DNA of 64,000 nt from Circinella umbellata (taxonomy: Eukaryota; Mucoromycota; Mucoromycetes; Mucorales; Lichtheimiaceae), in contig JAIWNF010000007.1 of the NCBI GenBank assembly GCA_025093555.1, forward strand, positions 124,001 to 188,000. Direction: 5' to 3'. The translations under genes were made by a program, and so were the position numbers. Under the pieces are notes generated by a model. It saw nothing but the letters and a program-made list of their open reading frames with translations, searched no databases and was not told where the DNA came from. Shown here piece after piece: positions 1-13,400 of the stretch; within the stretch, counting starts at the first letter, position 1, and each line of letters begins with the position of its first letter.

Positions 1-1
1 A

Positions 2-1894
2 ACAACGAACAATATCTCTACTACTACAGAAACCGCCCCCGTTAACAACAGCGACCAAGATTTTGACTATGATAGATCTACAATTTTGGACTCTTCTCAT
101 GATATGCCATCACCACCCTCACCAACACTCACAGCACTACCCAATGAGTCTTTACGCTCAACTTTTACGCCGCCTGAACACCCCATTGAACGAGATTCCG
201 AGTCAACACAAGAATCGCCAAACTCATTGCTCTATCCAAAGCAAGATCAATCCGAAGCACATCGAAAATTATATACTGATCCCATCAATGATGCTATAGA
301 GCCATTTGGTCAGTCACTTCAAATGAATGATTTAACGCTTCCTGTTGCTGTACCGGTACGTTTTTCCTTTCTCCCTGATAAATTTAAGGTACTCAGAAAA
401 CATACTAAAATTTCTCTATATTAGGAGTACAATCACGACACCATGGCTACTCACCCGCTTTTCTCTTCGAACGAACCATTGTCACCTAAGGCATCGTCTA
501 TCCCAGCGAATGGAAAACAAGTGCCACTTGTTGAAAATTTGACAGACTTTCAAGTCATGGCTCATACAGGACAAATGGATCTCAAAACACCAAATGTACC
601 TAACGATAACTTGGAAGTGGGGGAAGCGCCAAATTTAGCTGACTTAACAGCAATTACTTCATCAAGGAATATGTCGTTACCGTCTGGAATTACAACGGAA
701 ACGAAACAACGTACTATTCGTCACCAGACACTATCTCATGTACCCTTTTTTGCACCAGAAAAAGTTGTTAATCCATTAAAAGTCTTTAAAGAAAATGCTA
801 GAACAGATATTTCTGCACAACAACAGATGATAAATGGACGAGGAGGAAGAGATAAAACAGCGACCATTTATTTATTGGTAGATAAATTAACATCTATGAC
901 GGCCGATAGTGCTGTCTTTCGTAAATTGGCTCGTATATCAAGAGAAGCATCTATTATTCAACCTTGGGACCAAGGCGGTGCAAATGAAGCATCAAGTGAA
1001 TTATGGGCTGGTGCTGATCAGGATGGCGGTAATTTTGTTGAAGTCGTACAAGGTGTACTTGTATATCTTGATCCTATCAACAGCGGCAACGGTAAATTGG
1101 TTTCGATGCCAACAGTACTAGAACTTGTACGACAATTAGCAGTAACACAAACCGGGTTATTCAAACATTATGAACGTAAAGTGGATGAGCACGGCATGAC
1201 ATTGGAAGCACGGTTAATAGAGTGTTTACTTGCAGTACGTGCAAGTAATGATGCTACTGTAAGCTACCTATATTTGTATTGCATATATTGGAGTAAATAA
1301 GAAACTAAACTAATGAGTGATATTATAGATTTCTACTGGAGCTGAAGATGCATTGGATACATTATTAAGTATTCTTGATTCACAGAATGTTTTTGATATC
1401 ATGATCTCGTATCTTGTACATCGGCTGGTTATCACACCAGCATCATTTCCAGATGATTCCTCTCGATATCACCCTGTAGGCTCAGCATTTACTTATTTAG
1501 CCAAAGGTGTCAAGGAGGTTGAAGATACATTCTTTATTGATGAGTGGCTCACGCAGGGTGGTGCTGATGTCTTTTTAAAGGTGAGTTAATTTACAGTAGA
1601 GAATGAAGAAAATGAATGTAAGCATACATATGGAAATTTTATTATTTACGAATACTAACAGCTAAAAAATTACATGTAACTACTATACAGGGTATGAATC
1701 ATCCAATGATTCACGTACGAAAATCCTGTGTGGAAGCGATCGTTGAGTTTCACGGAGTGATGGGAGATGACATTTATCAATTCTTGGAAGATCTACGAGA
1801 GGATCAACTTAATCTAGTACGACATTATGTTGCTCGAGCTATCAAGCAAAGAGCAGGTCTTAGCAGTTATGGCAGCACACCTACACAACTGTAA
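2..1894 (+). CDS. CLASP/Stu1-type microtubule-associated protein, C-terminal part (5' end outside window)
   Basis: Exons read as 2-355 (open to the window edge), 425-1258, 1329-1580 and 1691-1894 (stop TAA), all joined in phase 0. The N-terminal visible part is low-complexity and Ser/Thr/Pro-rich, typical of the linker of CLASP proteins. The last ~280 residues are a helical repeat region: LLVDKLTSMTADSAVFRKL, LARISREASI, an acidic loop, then LLSILDSQNVFDIMISYL and a final HEAT-like motif GMNHPMIHVRKSCVEAIVEF followed by YVARAIKQRAGL. That end matches the C-terminal CLASP domain that binds partner proteins and kinetochores. CLASPs stabilise microtubule plus ends and are needed for spindle function and polarity. 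Family call rests on this C-terminal pattern; the TOG domains that would confirm it lie upstream of the window. Ordinary base composition, no defects seen. Confidence 0.72.
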
Positions 1895-2719
1895 AATTTC
1901 TTCTATTACATTTTATTATTCTTCATTCATCACCACCATCACTATTATTATTAACTATTCGTTTTTATTTTATTTTACTTCCTTTCTTTTTAAACTCTTT
2001 GTCTTCTTCTCTCTTATATATATTATGCCTGCATGAAAACATTTTGTGAGAAAAATTATTTATATATATTTCTTCTTCCTTTTTTTTCATCAATATACCT
2101 GGGTTTAATCCGACATTCATCATAAATTTATTACGTCTTATTTTTTATTTACCATGTGTTAAAGCGAAAAAGAGGAGGGGGTAGTGTTGGAAGCTTTATT
2201 ATACCCGCGTAACTATGTGTGTAAATGTTTCCTTTAACGTAATATTAGGTCTTTTTTTTTTTGCACGCCACCGACAAAATGTGTGGGCCTTGGCTTTTTT
2301 TTAGAAAAAAAAAGTTCTCTTTTTGTATAATGTAAGGGGAAATAAAGAAAAAGAGATAGTCAAGATGTGATCAAAGGAAATAAAAGAAATAGCAAATCAA
2401 TCCAAGAATTCATGAAAAAGGTAAATATAAATCCAGCCCTTACATGTCCCTGCATTTTAACATAAAAGATAGCAAAATTTAATATGTCAACGGGGTCTAA
2501 ATAGTGATCGCTCATAGACAAGGAGGTTGTAATTATATCCTTTTTTTGCTCTTTGGGGGTTTGTATTTATGAAAAAAAAAGAGGAAACGGATAGATCAAT
2601 TTCGTTTTTTAGCAATAATAATAATAAAGAGAGAGAAAGAGCTCGTCCGCTTGCATTTACAACCAAGTGTTAAAACAATCATTCATTCCGCAGAACTTAC
2701 AGATCACGGGCTTTTGCAT

Positions 2720-2762
<43 letters not shown>

Positions 2763-4101
2763 GTTTATTATATAATACTTATTATAGTGTATAAATCTAA
2801 ATATAACGAATCAACACCCCCCCCTTTTTTTTTTGCTAACACTCCACCAAATAAATATATCCGTTTTCTTTTTTACTCTATCTATATTGCTGTTGTTTCT
2901 TATAATCTTTTGGGATTTTTTTATAGCTTACAAATGCATCGGCCATAATTCAAATTTATACTAAACCATCCAGTATCGATCTAAAGCAAAAAATAAAAAT
3001 AAAAAAGAGAAAGAAACGAAGGGGTAAAAAATAAATACAACACGTATTAACTTCGTATATACAAACCAAATTGTAAACAATATCAAAGCTATATTTCTTT
3101 TTTTTCACAAGTTATTTTTTAATTAGAAGTTTTGTGTATGTATAAAAGGAAGGGGTATACTCTTCAGTTAATTACATAAAAAGTTGTTAAATTTTATATG
3201 ATTCAACATGTTTGAAGGAGAATAGTATTGAAACAGGGATGATACATAATTATAATAATAGTGGCTCAAACACAAAAAAAAAGTTAAGACCACGAGCAAA
3301 AAAATAAAATAAAAAAAGACCCGGTAACAGTTCAATACATACAATTGTGGATAACATACATTTAATGAAAATACGATTATTATTCCGGGATTTACAAACC
3401 TGCGGTCCCTTCCCCTTCTTATATACATCAAATAAAATAATCATTTTTTAACTGTTGTGTGAGATATATATTGATGGTATAAGAAATAAGATCTACCTAT
3501 AATAAATGGGTAGTTGTAGATGAAGTGTGTGTATGTTATACTTCATATATGATTGCTAAGGTAGAAAAAAAAAGCGAGGGCAAGTACACACACAAACAGA
3601 GAGAGAAAGAGAGTTTATAGTGAGTGTAGATGAGCGTTAAATTATTTTTTGTAAGCATAATGTGTACACCTGATTGATGTTATAGTTGAGTGAAGAATAA
3701 TGGTGGTGGCATGGACAGTTGAAACCCCCTGTGTATATTTTCTACTATATTATTCCAAACCATCTTTATTTTATTTTTCTTTTCCTTCTTAACATTTTCT
3801 TTGTCAACTATTCTTCTTAACAATCACTCACAGGTTTTTCTTTCACTTACTGTCGCTCCTTCACTTCTTCCTCCAGTTACACTCTTTAATCATCTCTTCC
3901 TTTCTTTTTTTTAATTTAAAAAATAAAATATACTGCAAACGATATATCTATAGAATCATTATCTAATTACCCAATTATACCTATAAGATATATCTTCCTT
4001 ATTTTTAACAGCCGTTCCTTACATATTAATATACAGATATAAATACAACACAACCTTTCCCAATAACACACTTATACTTATTAAATATCATTTATAACAA
4101 G
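1895..4101. other. 2.2-kb spacer: CLASP 3' flank and long upstream region of the TEA gene
   Basis: No coding exon is seen on either strand. The sequence is AT-rich with many homopolymer runs, a (CT)19 microsatellite at 2723-2760, and CT-rich stretches near 3770-3910 and just before the TEA-factor start. Such a long upstream region is unusual beside the 200-700 bp spacers of the dense blocks here, and suggests an extended regulatory region or long untranslated leader for the transcription factor. Confidence 0.6.
2723..2760. repeat. (CT)19 dinucleotide microsatellite
   Basis: Uninterrupted CT repeat of 38 nt in the spacer upstream of the TEA-domain gene. Likely length-variable between isolates. 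Confidence 0.97.
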
Positions 4102-7100
4102 ATGCTCGCTGATACATCGGATATGCTTTTTGGAGAGGAATCTTCCAGGAAAACACCTCCCTCGACACCATCACCCCAACCCATGCATAGCGATCATTAT
4201 CATTATCATCTTTCTCATCAAAAGCATCATAATCTCCATCCACATCATAATCATCATAACTATCATAATCAAACGATGCTTGTATCTGGTTCATCTTCAG
4301 CAGCATCACTTTCTTCAACATCTACATTTTCATCAGTCGTCTCTCCAGTAACAACTTCAACACCAGGAGTAACAACCGCAGCAGTTAACAAACATAATCA
4401 TATGGGCACACCATCCGCGGTCATTGCCACGACTACTTTGCCATCGTCGAGTTTAAATTCTGTCGATGGTCAAAAACAACCACATCAACAGACTAAAGAC
4501 CCTAAACGGCCAAGACAATATAATAAAAAAGACTCTACAAATCTACTTCCTACACAAGGAAAGGATAAAGAAGAGGTAACTTTTGTTTATTTATATTTCT
4601 ATGCAGATAAGCCTATCCATTCAATTATTCGCTGAACAATTTTTTTTTCTAATAGCAAGTATGGCCACCAGATGTAGAATCAGCTTTTGTCGAAGGTAAA
4701 AATAATTTATGTTATGACCATACACTTTATAACTCTCTCTTCCCTATAGTTTCTCTCTTAGTGTTGTGCTTTTACACATTTTAGCAATCAGATGATCTAA
4801 CTATAATATATATGTATAAATAAATATACGCGTGCACTATAGCATTAGAAACGATTCCTAAATTAGGAAGGCGGAAGATACTTGTCAACGGCAAACCATG
4901 TGGTAAGTATCCCCAATATCTTCATCCCGCCTTTTTTTTTTCTTAACTATTAATTTTACTCATTACCGACACACTACTTCATTTACAAATATAGGTCGCA
5001 ATGAGTTAATTTCAGACTTTATTTTACGTAAAACTCGTAAAAACCGTACTCGCAAACAAGTCTCGTCACATATTCAAGTATTAAAAAATACACGTAAAAG
5101 TGACCCACATTGTACGTAATATGTTTAGAAGTATTATGTGTATATTGAAAAAAAAAGATGCTAAATATAATTCCTTTTTCTAATTTGCTACCTTTGTACA
5201 ATAGTTATGCGACTTTTGACTGACTCCGCAACTGATGCTGACGATGAAACTGCTGTAGGTGTAGCAGCAGCAGCACTTGGTGGTGCTAGTGCAAGCATAA
5301 ATCGTTCAAAACACAATAAAAACTATGTACAAAAACAGCGACGTCAACAAGGCAATCGTATTACTGGTGGATTAGTAGCAAGTGTACCTAATGAATCATC
5401 AGGAGAAGATTCATCCATGAGTGATTCATCATCTCCTTCACAAGCAGAATATATGCTTGACATGATGTATGGTAGCAGCACTGATATACAACAGAATCAA
5501 CAGCAACATGTGTCCCAGCAACAGCAGCAACAGCACATAGTCCAACATCAGCAACTCCCACAACAACAACAGCAGCAGCAGCCTGCTGTACTTTCATCTA
5601 TGATTGAACTAAAAGAACTATATGATCCTACTTTGCATCATCCTTTGTTCAGTGGTGCTCCAGATTATTTACAACCATTTACTGAAACACCACCAAGTAG
5701 TGGTCAGCTGTCCTCAGTCATGGAAACTTCTCCCTTTGGTATGATGGATTTTGATGACACCTTCTCTTCAGGTATATCTTTTAATGATCCATTTATTATG
5801 AGTGGGGAGCCTTCAGCAACAACAGCACATACTATGGATCAATCATACCCATCGTCTATAAACCCAATCATCACTGACAATGATGAAGAAATGCTAGACA
5901 ACAATAGTAGTGAAAGCGGCATCGGAAAGATGGTTAATCCATTGGCACCGATGGCAGCTAGTGTTCCCTCTAACACTGATATCAGCAATAGCAACAATAA
6001 CTCTACTAGATCATCATCATCGTCATCGCAAAATAACCGTAAAACTAATACACGTACGGCATCACAACCTGCTCTTGTATATTCATCATCTTCATCTACC
6101 TCATCTTCCTCCTCCTCATCCAATAGTCTTACTACATTGTCAAGAAGACGTAATTTGGCTAACTTTGGACAAAACAATAAAAAAAAGAATGTGAGCAATT
6201 CGTCAGTTCAACAACGCACCATGTCGACCGGTGACCTTTCGATGATGATGAAGGAAATGGAAAGTCCAAGGTTTCCGCTCTGGCCAAACTATTTGTGCTT
6301 GTATCTAGAATACTCATTACCTTATGATCCATCCACCACTCATTCACGTAAATTGGCGCTACTGCAACACTGTTATCCCAATTGTTTATCAACTGTGAAA
6401 GTTGATTGCATTGCGAAACAAAAATGCCCACCTTTGGCAGACATGGTTGCAAAAGATCCGTCAGTTATTGTATTATTGGCCAAGGTAGAAAAAAACCATT
6501 ATGAAATATATATAAAAGTATAGTCTGGTTTATCCAACAAATGATTATATTAACGCTGTATCTGTTTTCTTTGCTTTTGTTATAGACAAAACTTGACTTA
6601 AATCTGAACATATCAGATTTTGTTTTTAATAACAATTGTTTTTTTGAGTCCCACAAGCGCAAAGCCATCGAATGTACTACTACCATTTACTCTTTTGGCA
6701 ACGTTGTGTTAGAATCAAAAGAAGTCCAACATGGGCTTATGGTCGACACTGAAAAATTTATGTACAAATTTGTTTATGTAAACCAGTTCTTTGATGCTTT
6801 TATGAAAGGCATTCGATCACTAAAGACTTGGAATGAAATTGATATCGCTATTCAAAATTTGTGCATTGTGCAGGTAAAAAAAATTGTCTTGCTTTCTTGG
6901 CCAAACACAACAAATGCTAATAAAGAAAAAATTATATAATGTTTATTTTGAAGGTATTCGATGATATTGAAGAAAAATATGGACCATCAGCGACTTTCTA
7001 CAATCAACCGTGGGATTATCCTACCCAACAACAAAAAGAACAAGCAACAGAGACAGAAGCAGAAGCAGCCACGGGAATATCATCGACATCATCTTCTCCG

Positions 7101-7226
7101 CAACTTGTCATGGTTTACGACTTTGAAAGAGGTAATGGAAGTATCGATATTTCAGCAGTAGGCGATGCCGCCATCACATCCAAGCTGGGTATTGGCTGTG
7201 GGTTCGATATTTTAGACGACATGTAA
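4102..7226 (+). CDS. TEA/ATTS-domain transcription factor (AbaA/Tec1/TEAD family)
   Basis: Seven exons: 4102-4575, 4656-4695, 4843-4902, 4995-5111, 5205-6484, 6586-6873, 6954-7226; 843 residues. The TEA DNA-binding domain is spread over exons 2-4 (about residues 159-231). It begins [19 protein letters not shown], continues [19 protein letters not shown] and ends in the recognition helix [15 protein letters not shown], the hallmark of AbaA, Tec1 and animal TEAD. The N-terminus is His/Ser/Thr-rich (about residues 30-55 have many His). After the TEA domain come Gln-, Ser- and Asn-rich stretches that could be activation regions, then a more ordered C-terminal half (exons 5-7) with [12 protein letters not shown] and [20 protein letters not shown], which may correspond to the partner-binding domain of the family. 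Family members control filamentation, conidiation and growth. The target genes cannot be told from sequence. The start is the first ATG of the open exon, after a CT- and AT-rich leader. Confidence 0.9.
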
Positions 7227-7990
7227 AAATCATAATTTGTTTCTCCTCTTTAATTTTTTTTAATTTATGTCGTACTTATCACCCCCTAAATCGCATTTAC
7301 ACCACTATTTATTTATTTTCTTTCATAAACCCACACAGCAAAGTAAAAACAATTCAAACATACATTATACATATTAGCAGTTAAACACACTTTCAATTCT
7401 ACAATCACTTTCACGTATATAGCACACAATAACATATATAACAGCTTTTATTTATTTTTATCTCATTTCATTATTAATTTTTCTATTTAGTTCAATCTTC
7501 TTTATTTACTCCCCCATCCCCACCTCTTTTTTTTTTATTTACTTGAAACTCTCCAAAAAAGGCAAAATGATTCAATATATGGCCTCCAAGGAATGTATGT
7601 TTTAATAATTACTTTTTTCTACTATTCACTATCATGTATGAACCAATTTGGGGGGGTTACAAGACGGAAAGGGGCCAAGCCGACCTAACATAAGAGAAGA
7701 AAACAAACTCTGTTGTAATTAAACGTTAAATATATAATAAAAAAAGGACATTTCATATACAAGTATATATATATATGTATATATATATAATCAATTAAGG
7801 GTAAGGGACAAATACTATTTACAAAAAGAAAAATAGAGGAGGTAACAAATAAAAAAAAATGGAATCAAATTGAGAGAGAAACAGTTTAAAAGAAATCTTG
7901 TGTAACGGGATTGGCTTAATAAAAAAAAAAGGTATCTTTTCCTGACAGGAAAGGGATGGATATATAATATAATAATGTAAAAAAGAATTC
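7227..7990. other. Tail-to-tail spacer between TEA factor and FYVE gene
   Basis: No exon found. It holds the 3' ends of two convergent genes, AT-rich, with a (TA)n tract near 7765-7790 and a G7 run near 7650. Nothing else is recognised. Confidence 0.6.
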
Positions 7991-10433
7991 TTATTCTGCT
8001 ATTGTTATAAGATTGCAAAAGCATTGGTCACACACCCGGCTCCATTTGGCCTCTGATGAAGGTGTAGCAAAAAGAGGTAGTCGATTTGAGCTATGGCGTT
8101 GACAGAGGATTTTACCACATCTATTACCACCAAACAGCAAAAGAAAACATTAATTATTATATATACACAATCCGAATAAATTGTAGTTTTAACGACTTTA
8201 CCTTCTACAATGATGCCTACGTTGAAAAAAAGTAAATGTTTGTGGACAGTAGCTATCATCTGAACGTTTGAATTGACATTGGTCTGCCAGTTGATCTGGA
8301 ACCCAATGGGCACGGGGTATCAAACGAAAGCGTGTTTTTCGGTCTTCTGGTAATAAATGTAGTAAATAATGATGGTGATGAAATTGGGTATGACGGATTG
8401 TATTTGATAAATAGTTTGAATTCTATATAAAAAAATTTCTTGCGTTAGTAAACAAAGAAATAATGCCTCTCTTTCCCTCTCTTTCTCACTCTGGCTTCTA
8501 TGTTAGTGTGTATCTATTGGTTGGACCCTTTTTATACATATATAGCACCGGTTTACTCTACCTCTTGTTGTGTCGAAGTACCATAGATTGTCGAGTATTC
8601 ATCCATAGTAGTTGTTCCTGTCCCTGCGATCATCATTTCGATCCCTCGCAGGCGACCTTCGAAGGTATGAATAACATGACCGGTACCAACACCACCTCCA
8701 ACGAGCATACCAACTTCCCATCGCATCTTGTTCACAAAATCATCCTTTGATTCGATCCCAATGATATCGGATATAGCACGTCGAAAATCCCAATCTTCAT
8801 TACTGACATTACTCTCTTGAGCAGTGCTGCTCAAATCATCATTTTCTAGTTGCTCTTGCTCCTGCTGTGATTGTATCTGTTCCATTTTCATTTCCAAATC
8901 AGCTGTCAGCTCTTCAAGTGTATCGATCATTAATAGTTGTTGTTTAGCAACATCCTCACATTCACGTATCCTTTCTTCGTAAGCCTTTTCTCTTTCATGA
9001 TATTGCTCTTGCACGTTTTGATCAGCGACCAATAATTCGCGTACACGACGTTCAGTCCCAAGTATTTCAGTGGATAATGACTCAAGTCCTTCAGATTGTG
9101 TGATACAACAAGAGACGAGTTCAAGAAACTGTGAGCGCCACTCTGCGGATGATGAATTGTTTAGGTCACACGAAGACGCGATCGACGCTGTCTCGGATAG
9201 TTCATCCAATCGGGAATTGATAAGAGAGTTTGTTGTGAGAAACAAGGCCGTCAAATTCGGACTAGTCGGAGGTATCAGTCCTTGTTGATGACCAGTGCAA
9301 TCAAGCTCGTCGTAATCTTCATCACAATCGTTTTTATTATTGTTATTGTTGAGTAATATGTCTTCCTCAAAATCGTCGTCTGTGCGCAAATGTGACCACA
9401 TATCTACTCGCTCATCACCATGGGTTTGTCTGTGTAATCCATCTGCTGTCGTCGGTGCAGGTGGTGGAGGTGGTGGAGAATTTAATGCTCCATTGCTGTC
9501 TGTTTCTTCGTCTTCGTCTTCGCCATTATTTTTATCGTTCTCTTTGTTACTATTATTATCGTGTTTATTGATGTGCAACATGAGCTCAACAGAACCATGT
9601 GACCGTATGCGTCTATGACCCAACAGGCTCTTTTTCTTGGATTGTTGATCAATAGAAGTACTCACCCGACGTTCTCGTCGTTCGGACAGTTCATCTTGAA
9701 ATAGTTCTTGGACATGAAACTCCTGCATTGTCCGCGTGATCCCCGTGATTTTAGCCCGCAAGATTTCGAAAGCATCAATATGAGGGTCCCACATTCGGTG
9801 TTGTTCTTTATCCACTACTTGTTCTTGTAACCGAGTAGGAATACTACTGTATCGCTGTTGCGTTTGTATAGACGACTTGGTTAAGCGTGGTTCAACAGGT
9901 ATTGAAGTCTCTTTTTGTCTTCGTAATGTCCCTTCTCCAATACTTCCTCGTCGCTTTTTTGCCATACGAATAGCTCGAATGAATCGACTGTTGTTCTTCA
10001 TTGGTGTAAAACCCGCTATAGACGACGACGACGACGACGGCTCGGCGTCAGTGGATAAAAGCGAGCTGAAAGACCGAGTGTGCATGGACCTCAGCTCGTC
10101 GTCGTCTTCTTGTGATTGTAATAGTTGCTCGTTATATTTAGGAAATGGTGGCGGTAAAGCGTTACTCGTTGAAATATTATAAGAGGGTGTTGCGGTTGTA
10201 GAAGCAGCAGTAAAGGAAGTAAAAGAAGAGTCAAAAAATCGTGAAGATGGTGGAGATGATGGATGTAGTATTATTTTACTGATTGGGGTAGGTCCCGTGA
10301 TGCAGGTGTTGTTTACATCTTCCTTGCTGCTACTCCTACTGGTTCTGCTGCTACTGTTTGTTGACGCTATTTGATCTGTTTTATCGCTGTCTGATACAAA
10401 GATTACAGGAGAATTCCGCGTTAAATCTGGCAT
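7991..10433 (-). CDS. Coiled-coil protein with C-terminal FYVE zinc finger
   Basis: Three exons on the minus strand: 10433-8562, 8422-8202, 8120-7991; 740 residues. The first exon could be read as a 626-residue protein ending at 8553, but a GTAGAG donor precedes that stop by two codons, and splicing to 8422 in phase 0 adds a clear FYVE domain: HWVPD (W about residue 664), RRHHCRRCG, and VCDQC near the end. FYVE fingers bind phosphatidylinositol 3-phosphate on endosomes and vacuoles. Upstream lie a long Ser-rich disordered region, a conserved-looking segment AFEILRAKITGITRTMQEFH, an acidic Asn-rich stretch, a coiled coil (about residues 450-530: GTERRVRELLVADQNVQEQY onward) and a Gly-rich piece MLVGGGVGTGHVIHTFEGR. 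The first Cys pair of the finger is spaced C-x9-C rather than the usual C-x2-C. I do not recognise a named orthologue; an endosomal tether or trafficking role is inference. Confidence 0.82.
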
Positions 10434-13400
10434 GATCTTGAAATCTATGTCTGATTCATTCTAGTCAACATTTTAAAGTCAATCTCAAGTTTTCTTTCTT
10501 TTTTTCTTTTTTTCTTTTTTTTATTACGGGCCTTTTCAATAAAGAAGAAATATAACATACGATGAATGTTGAATCGTTGGAATCTAGCGGCACTGGGTGT
10601 GGCGACTCCTGCACTGATAAATGATGCATTTGTTTGTTTACGCTTTTTTTTTCTCGCTTTTTTTATCTATCTATATTTTTTTTTGCTTGTTTTCGTTTTC
10701 TCGAGGTGCAGCTTGCCGTCTATTTCTCCTTTTTTACGCAGTTGCAGAAAAAATGGGGGAATGGAAAGAAAGGGGTGAAAGTAATAGAAGGAAAAAGCTT
10801 GTGCTATTACTGTAAAAAAAAGGTAGGACGGGAATTTTTTTAGGTAACTCGTGTGGTACGTCCATGTCGTCGCAGTGAACCCGTGTTGGTTTAAAGAGAG
10901 AGAACAATGGGAGGACGCCAAGGCACACTCCAAAATTTGTAGCTGGTACTTAACCAATTCTGTTGATGTGAACATGTGGCACACCTCGACTGACGACCCT
11001 ATCCCGTATTACCTCCCGAATTGAGGTGTGCCACATAATAATCTTTTGGTTCTGTATCATATCATACAATAAATTTTATTAATATATATACTTTATGCCA
11101 CACACAGCTTTTTTTTTTATTTTTAACACGATTTTAGCTGCATCGGTACTCAATAAGAACAATAATGCTTGCCGTGCTTGGGTAGGAGAAACGTGGCGTT
11201 CAATGCACTTACCCCGATTGTACTACGTTCAATCGTCAAATTAAAATTGTCGTGGCTTCCAATTTTCCACAATGGAAAAATCTTTCTTGATTAACTATGC
11301 CATTAATTACCTACTTTAATTGAGGCGCATATTTATATATAATATCAAATATATTTCTCACGAAACGTTGATGTGATCCAAAAATAAATATGCTTGCATT
11401 AACCATATTTCGGTTCCAGCCTTTTTAACTGTAGATGCTACTTTTTTTTTGAAAAAAAAAATTAATGATAGCGTAATTGTAAAGATTTGTTTTTAATTGT
11501 TGCCTGGCAATCAACAATGTACAAAAGTGGAAATAAAGTTTCCTGAGTTTACTCTATTGTTGCATTAAGGTGCTAATTTATGGACTGTTGTAATTGATTA
11601 TCGATCAACTACATAAATGGGCTTTTATGCTACGACTTTCGTTCTTGGTGCGGTTCTTTTATCATTAATTTAAAAGAGTGTATATAAATTGGATGTTGCT
11701 ACTTTTGGATATGTCTTGCATAACAAGGGTAAACATGATAATAAGAGAAATTTCTTTTTCCTGTTCCATCGAAAAGAATCTTGGGTGGAATCAACCAGCT
11801 TCTACGCTATCTTTTTTATTCTTCTATATATTCGGTTCTTCTAATCTCGGCTAATTTCTTAAGCATAAAAGAAAACTCTTGGTGTCAGTGATATACGCAT
11901 AATCGTTTATTATTTTTACTTATATGAAATGGTATATATAGTAAAATGACTGATTCTCATATACAATTATTGTTATGCGGATTTGTTTATTTTTACTAAT
12001 CTTTCTATCGATTGGCTCAGATCGAAAATTTATTAATAGCATTATCGATAATGATAGCTCATAAAAATCGAAAGAAAAAAAACTTTTGTTTGCTGCTATG
12101 TCCTAGATTTATTTAAAACTTCCCAGCCTAATAGTTCATTAGGGTTTAAAAACTGTAAAAAGTTAAAGTGAATTTTCCACCCATTGTATATATAATGCAG
12201 GCACTTCGGTACTATGGTTACTTTTTAGTATTCTTTCAATATTACTTTATCTTAGATACATTTAATGGGCATCATTTTATGGTGTTAACACGCTACGTAT
12301 TATAGTAATAGAATGATTTGTAGCTGTAGATATTTCTGAATCGATAGAGTTTTATTATAAAATAAATTTTATATAACGAAATATGAGTTACATACATAGA
12401 ACTGAAAATGAAGTATGCTATGAAATCGCTTTAATATTCATAAATCGACATACGAATATTATTATACATATATTATAGTAGCGTTAATTTACCAACAAAG
12501 TCTGCTGAGATTCTTTTGTTTAACAGCAATCAACGAAAAACAACAAAAGTAAGAGACAGTGATACTGACCAGAAGTGAACGAGTGAAGGCCTTCGAGAAA
12601 CCAGAAATTTATAAATACTTGACGACACTAATTTACTTGACTTAAAGCAGCTAAAATTTACACTTGACCGAATGTAAAGAATTGAAATGTTGGTTGCGTC
12701 CCACGGAACAGCTAACTTTTTCTTGGTGAATATTCGGATCCATAAAAGAATCGGGCGTAATGAAAGAGTTGTAAGTAATGGCACTATTATTTTCTCTACA
12801 TTTATAACCAATAAAATATTGAATGTTATGCAACATAATAATATAGTCATAACCTTTTTCTGAACAGCAATTTTCTAATTATATTATCCTATTATATTAC
12901 AGTGAAGTAGTGGAATAAATGAAAACTTGAGCTATATTATTGCCCTGGTTGTATATATTTTTACACGATGTCAAGTACTGTATGTACTACTTTGAGTGAT
13001 TGTATGTTTGTAGAAGAGAACATATATAGTCCTGTGTCAGAGTTACAATCTTTTCAAAACATATTATAACCTTTTGTAAAATTATTCAAGTAATTTGGTT
13101 TATAGATATTTATGTATGCTAAAAACAATAGCACTAGCGCTTTTATTGAATATTATGTTTTTTGTTACTCAGGAGCTGGGCTCAATTGAGAGCCCTTTGG
13201 TAGATATATAAGGCACAGACCAACAGGTATAATTAAACAGTAATATATATTTAAAATTTTTCATCGTGTGGAAGTAGCATTATCAGGATATTTACCACTT
13301 CTATCAGGACAGACTGGCGTTTCAATATATTACCGGGTGGTCAAATACTTGCTGCTTTTAATTTGGTTAGATTATGCTAATTTCTGCTTTACAGAGGAAA

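Noticed and set aside
5839..6198. Minus-strand open frame with Asp/Glu and Leu runs
   Set aside because: Shadow of the Ser- and Asn-rich exon of the TEA-domain gene on the other strand.
8553..10433. A complete 626-residue protein ending at 8553
   Set aside because: The stop lies just past a splice donor; phase-consistent downstream exons give a full FYVE domain.
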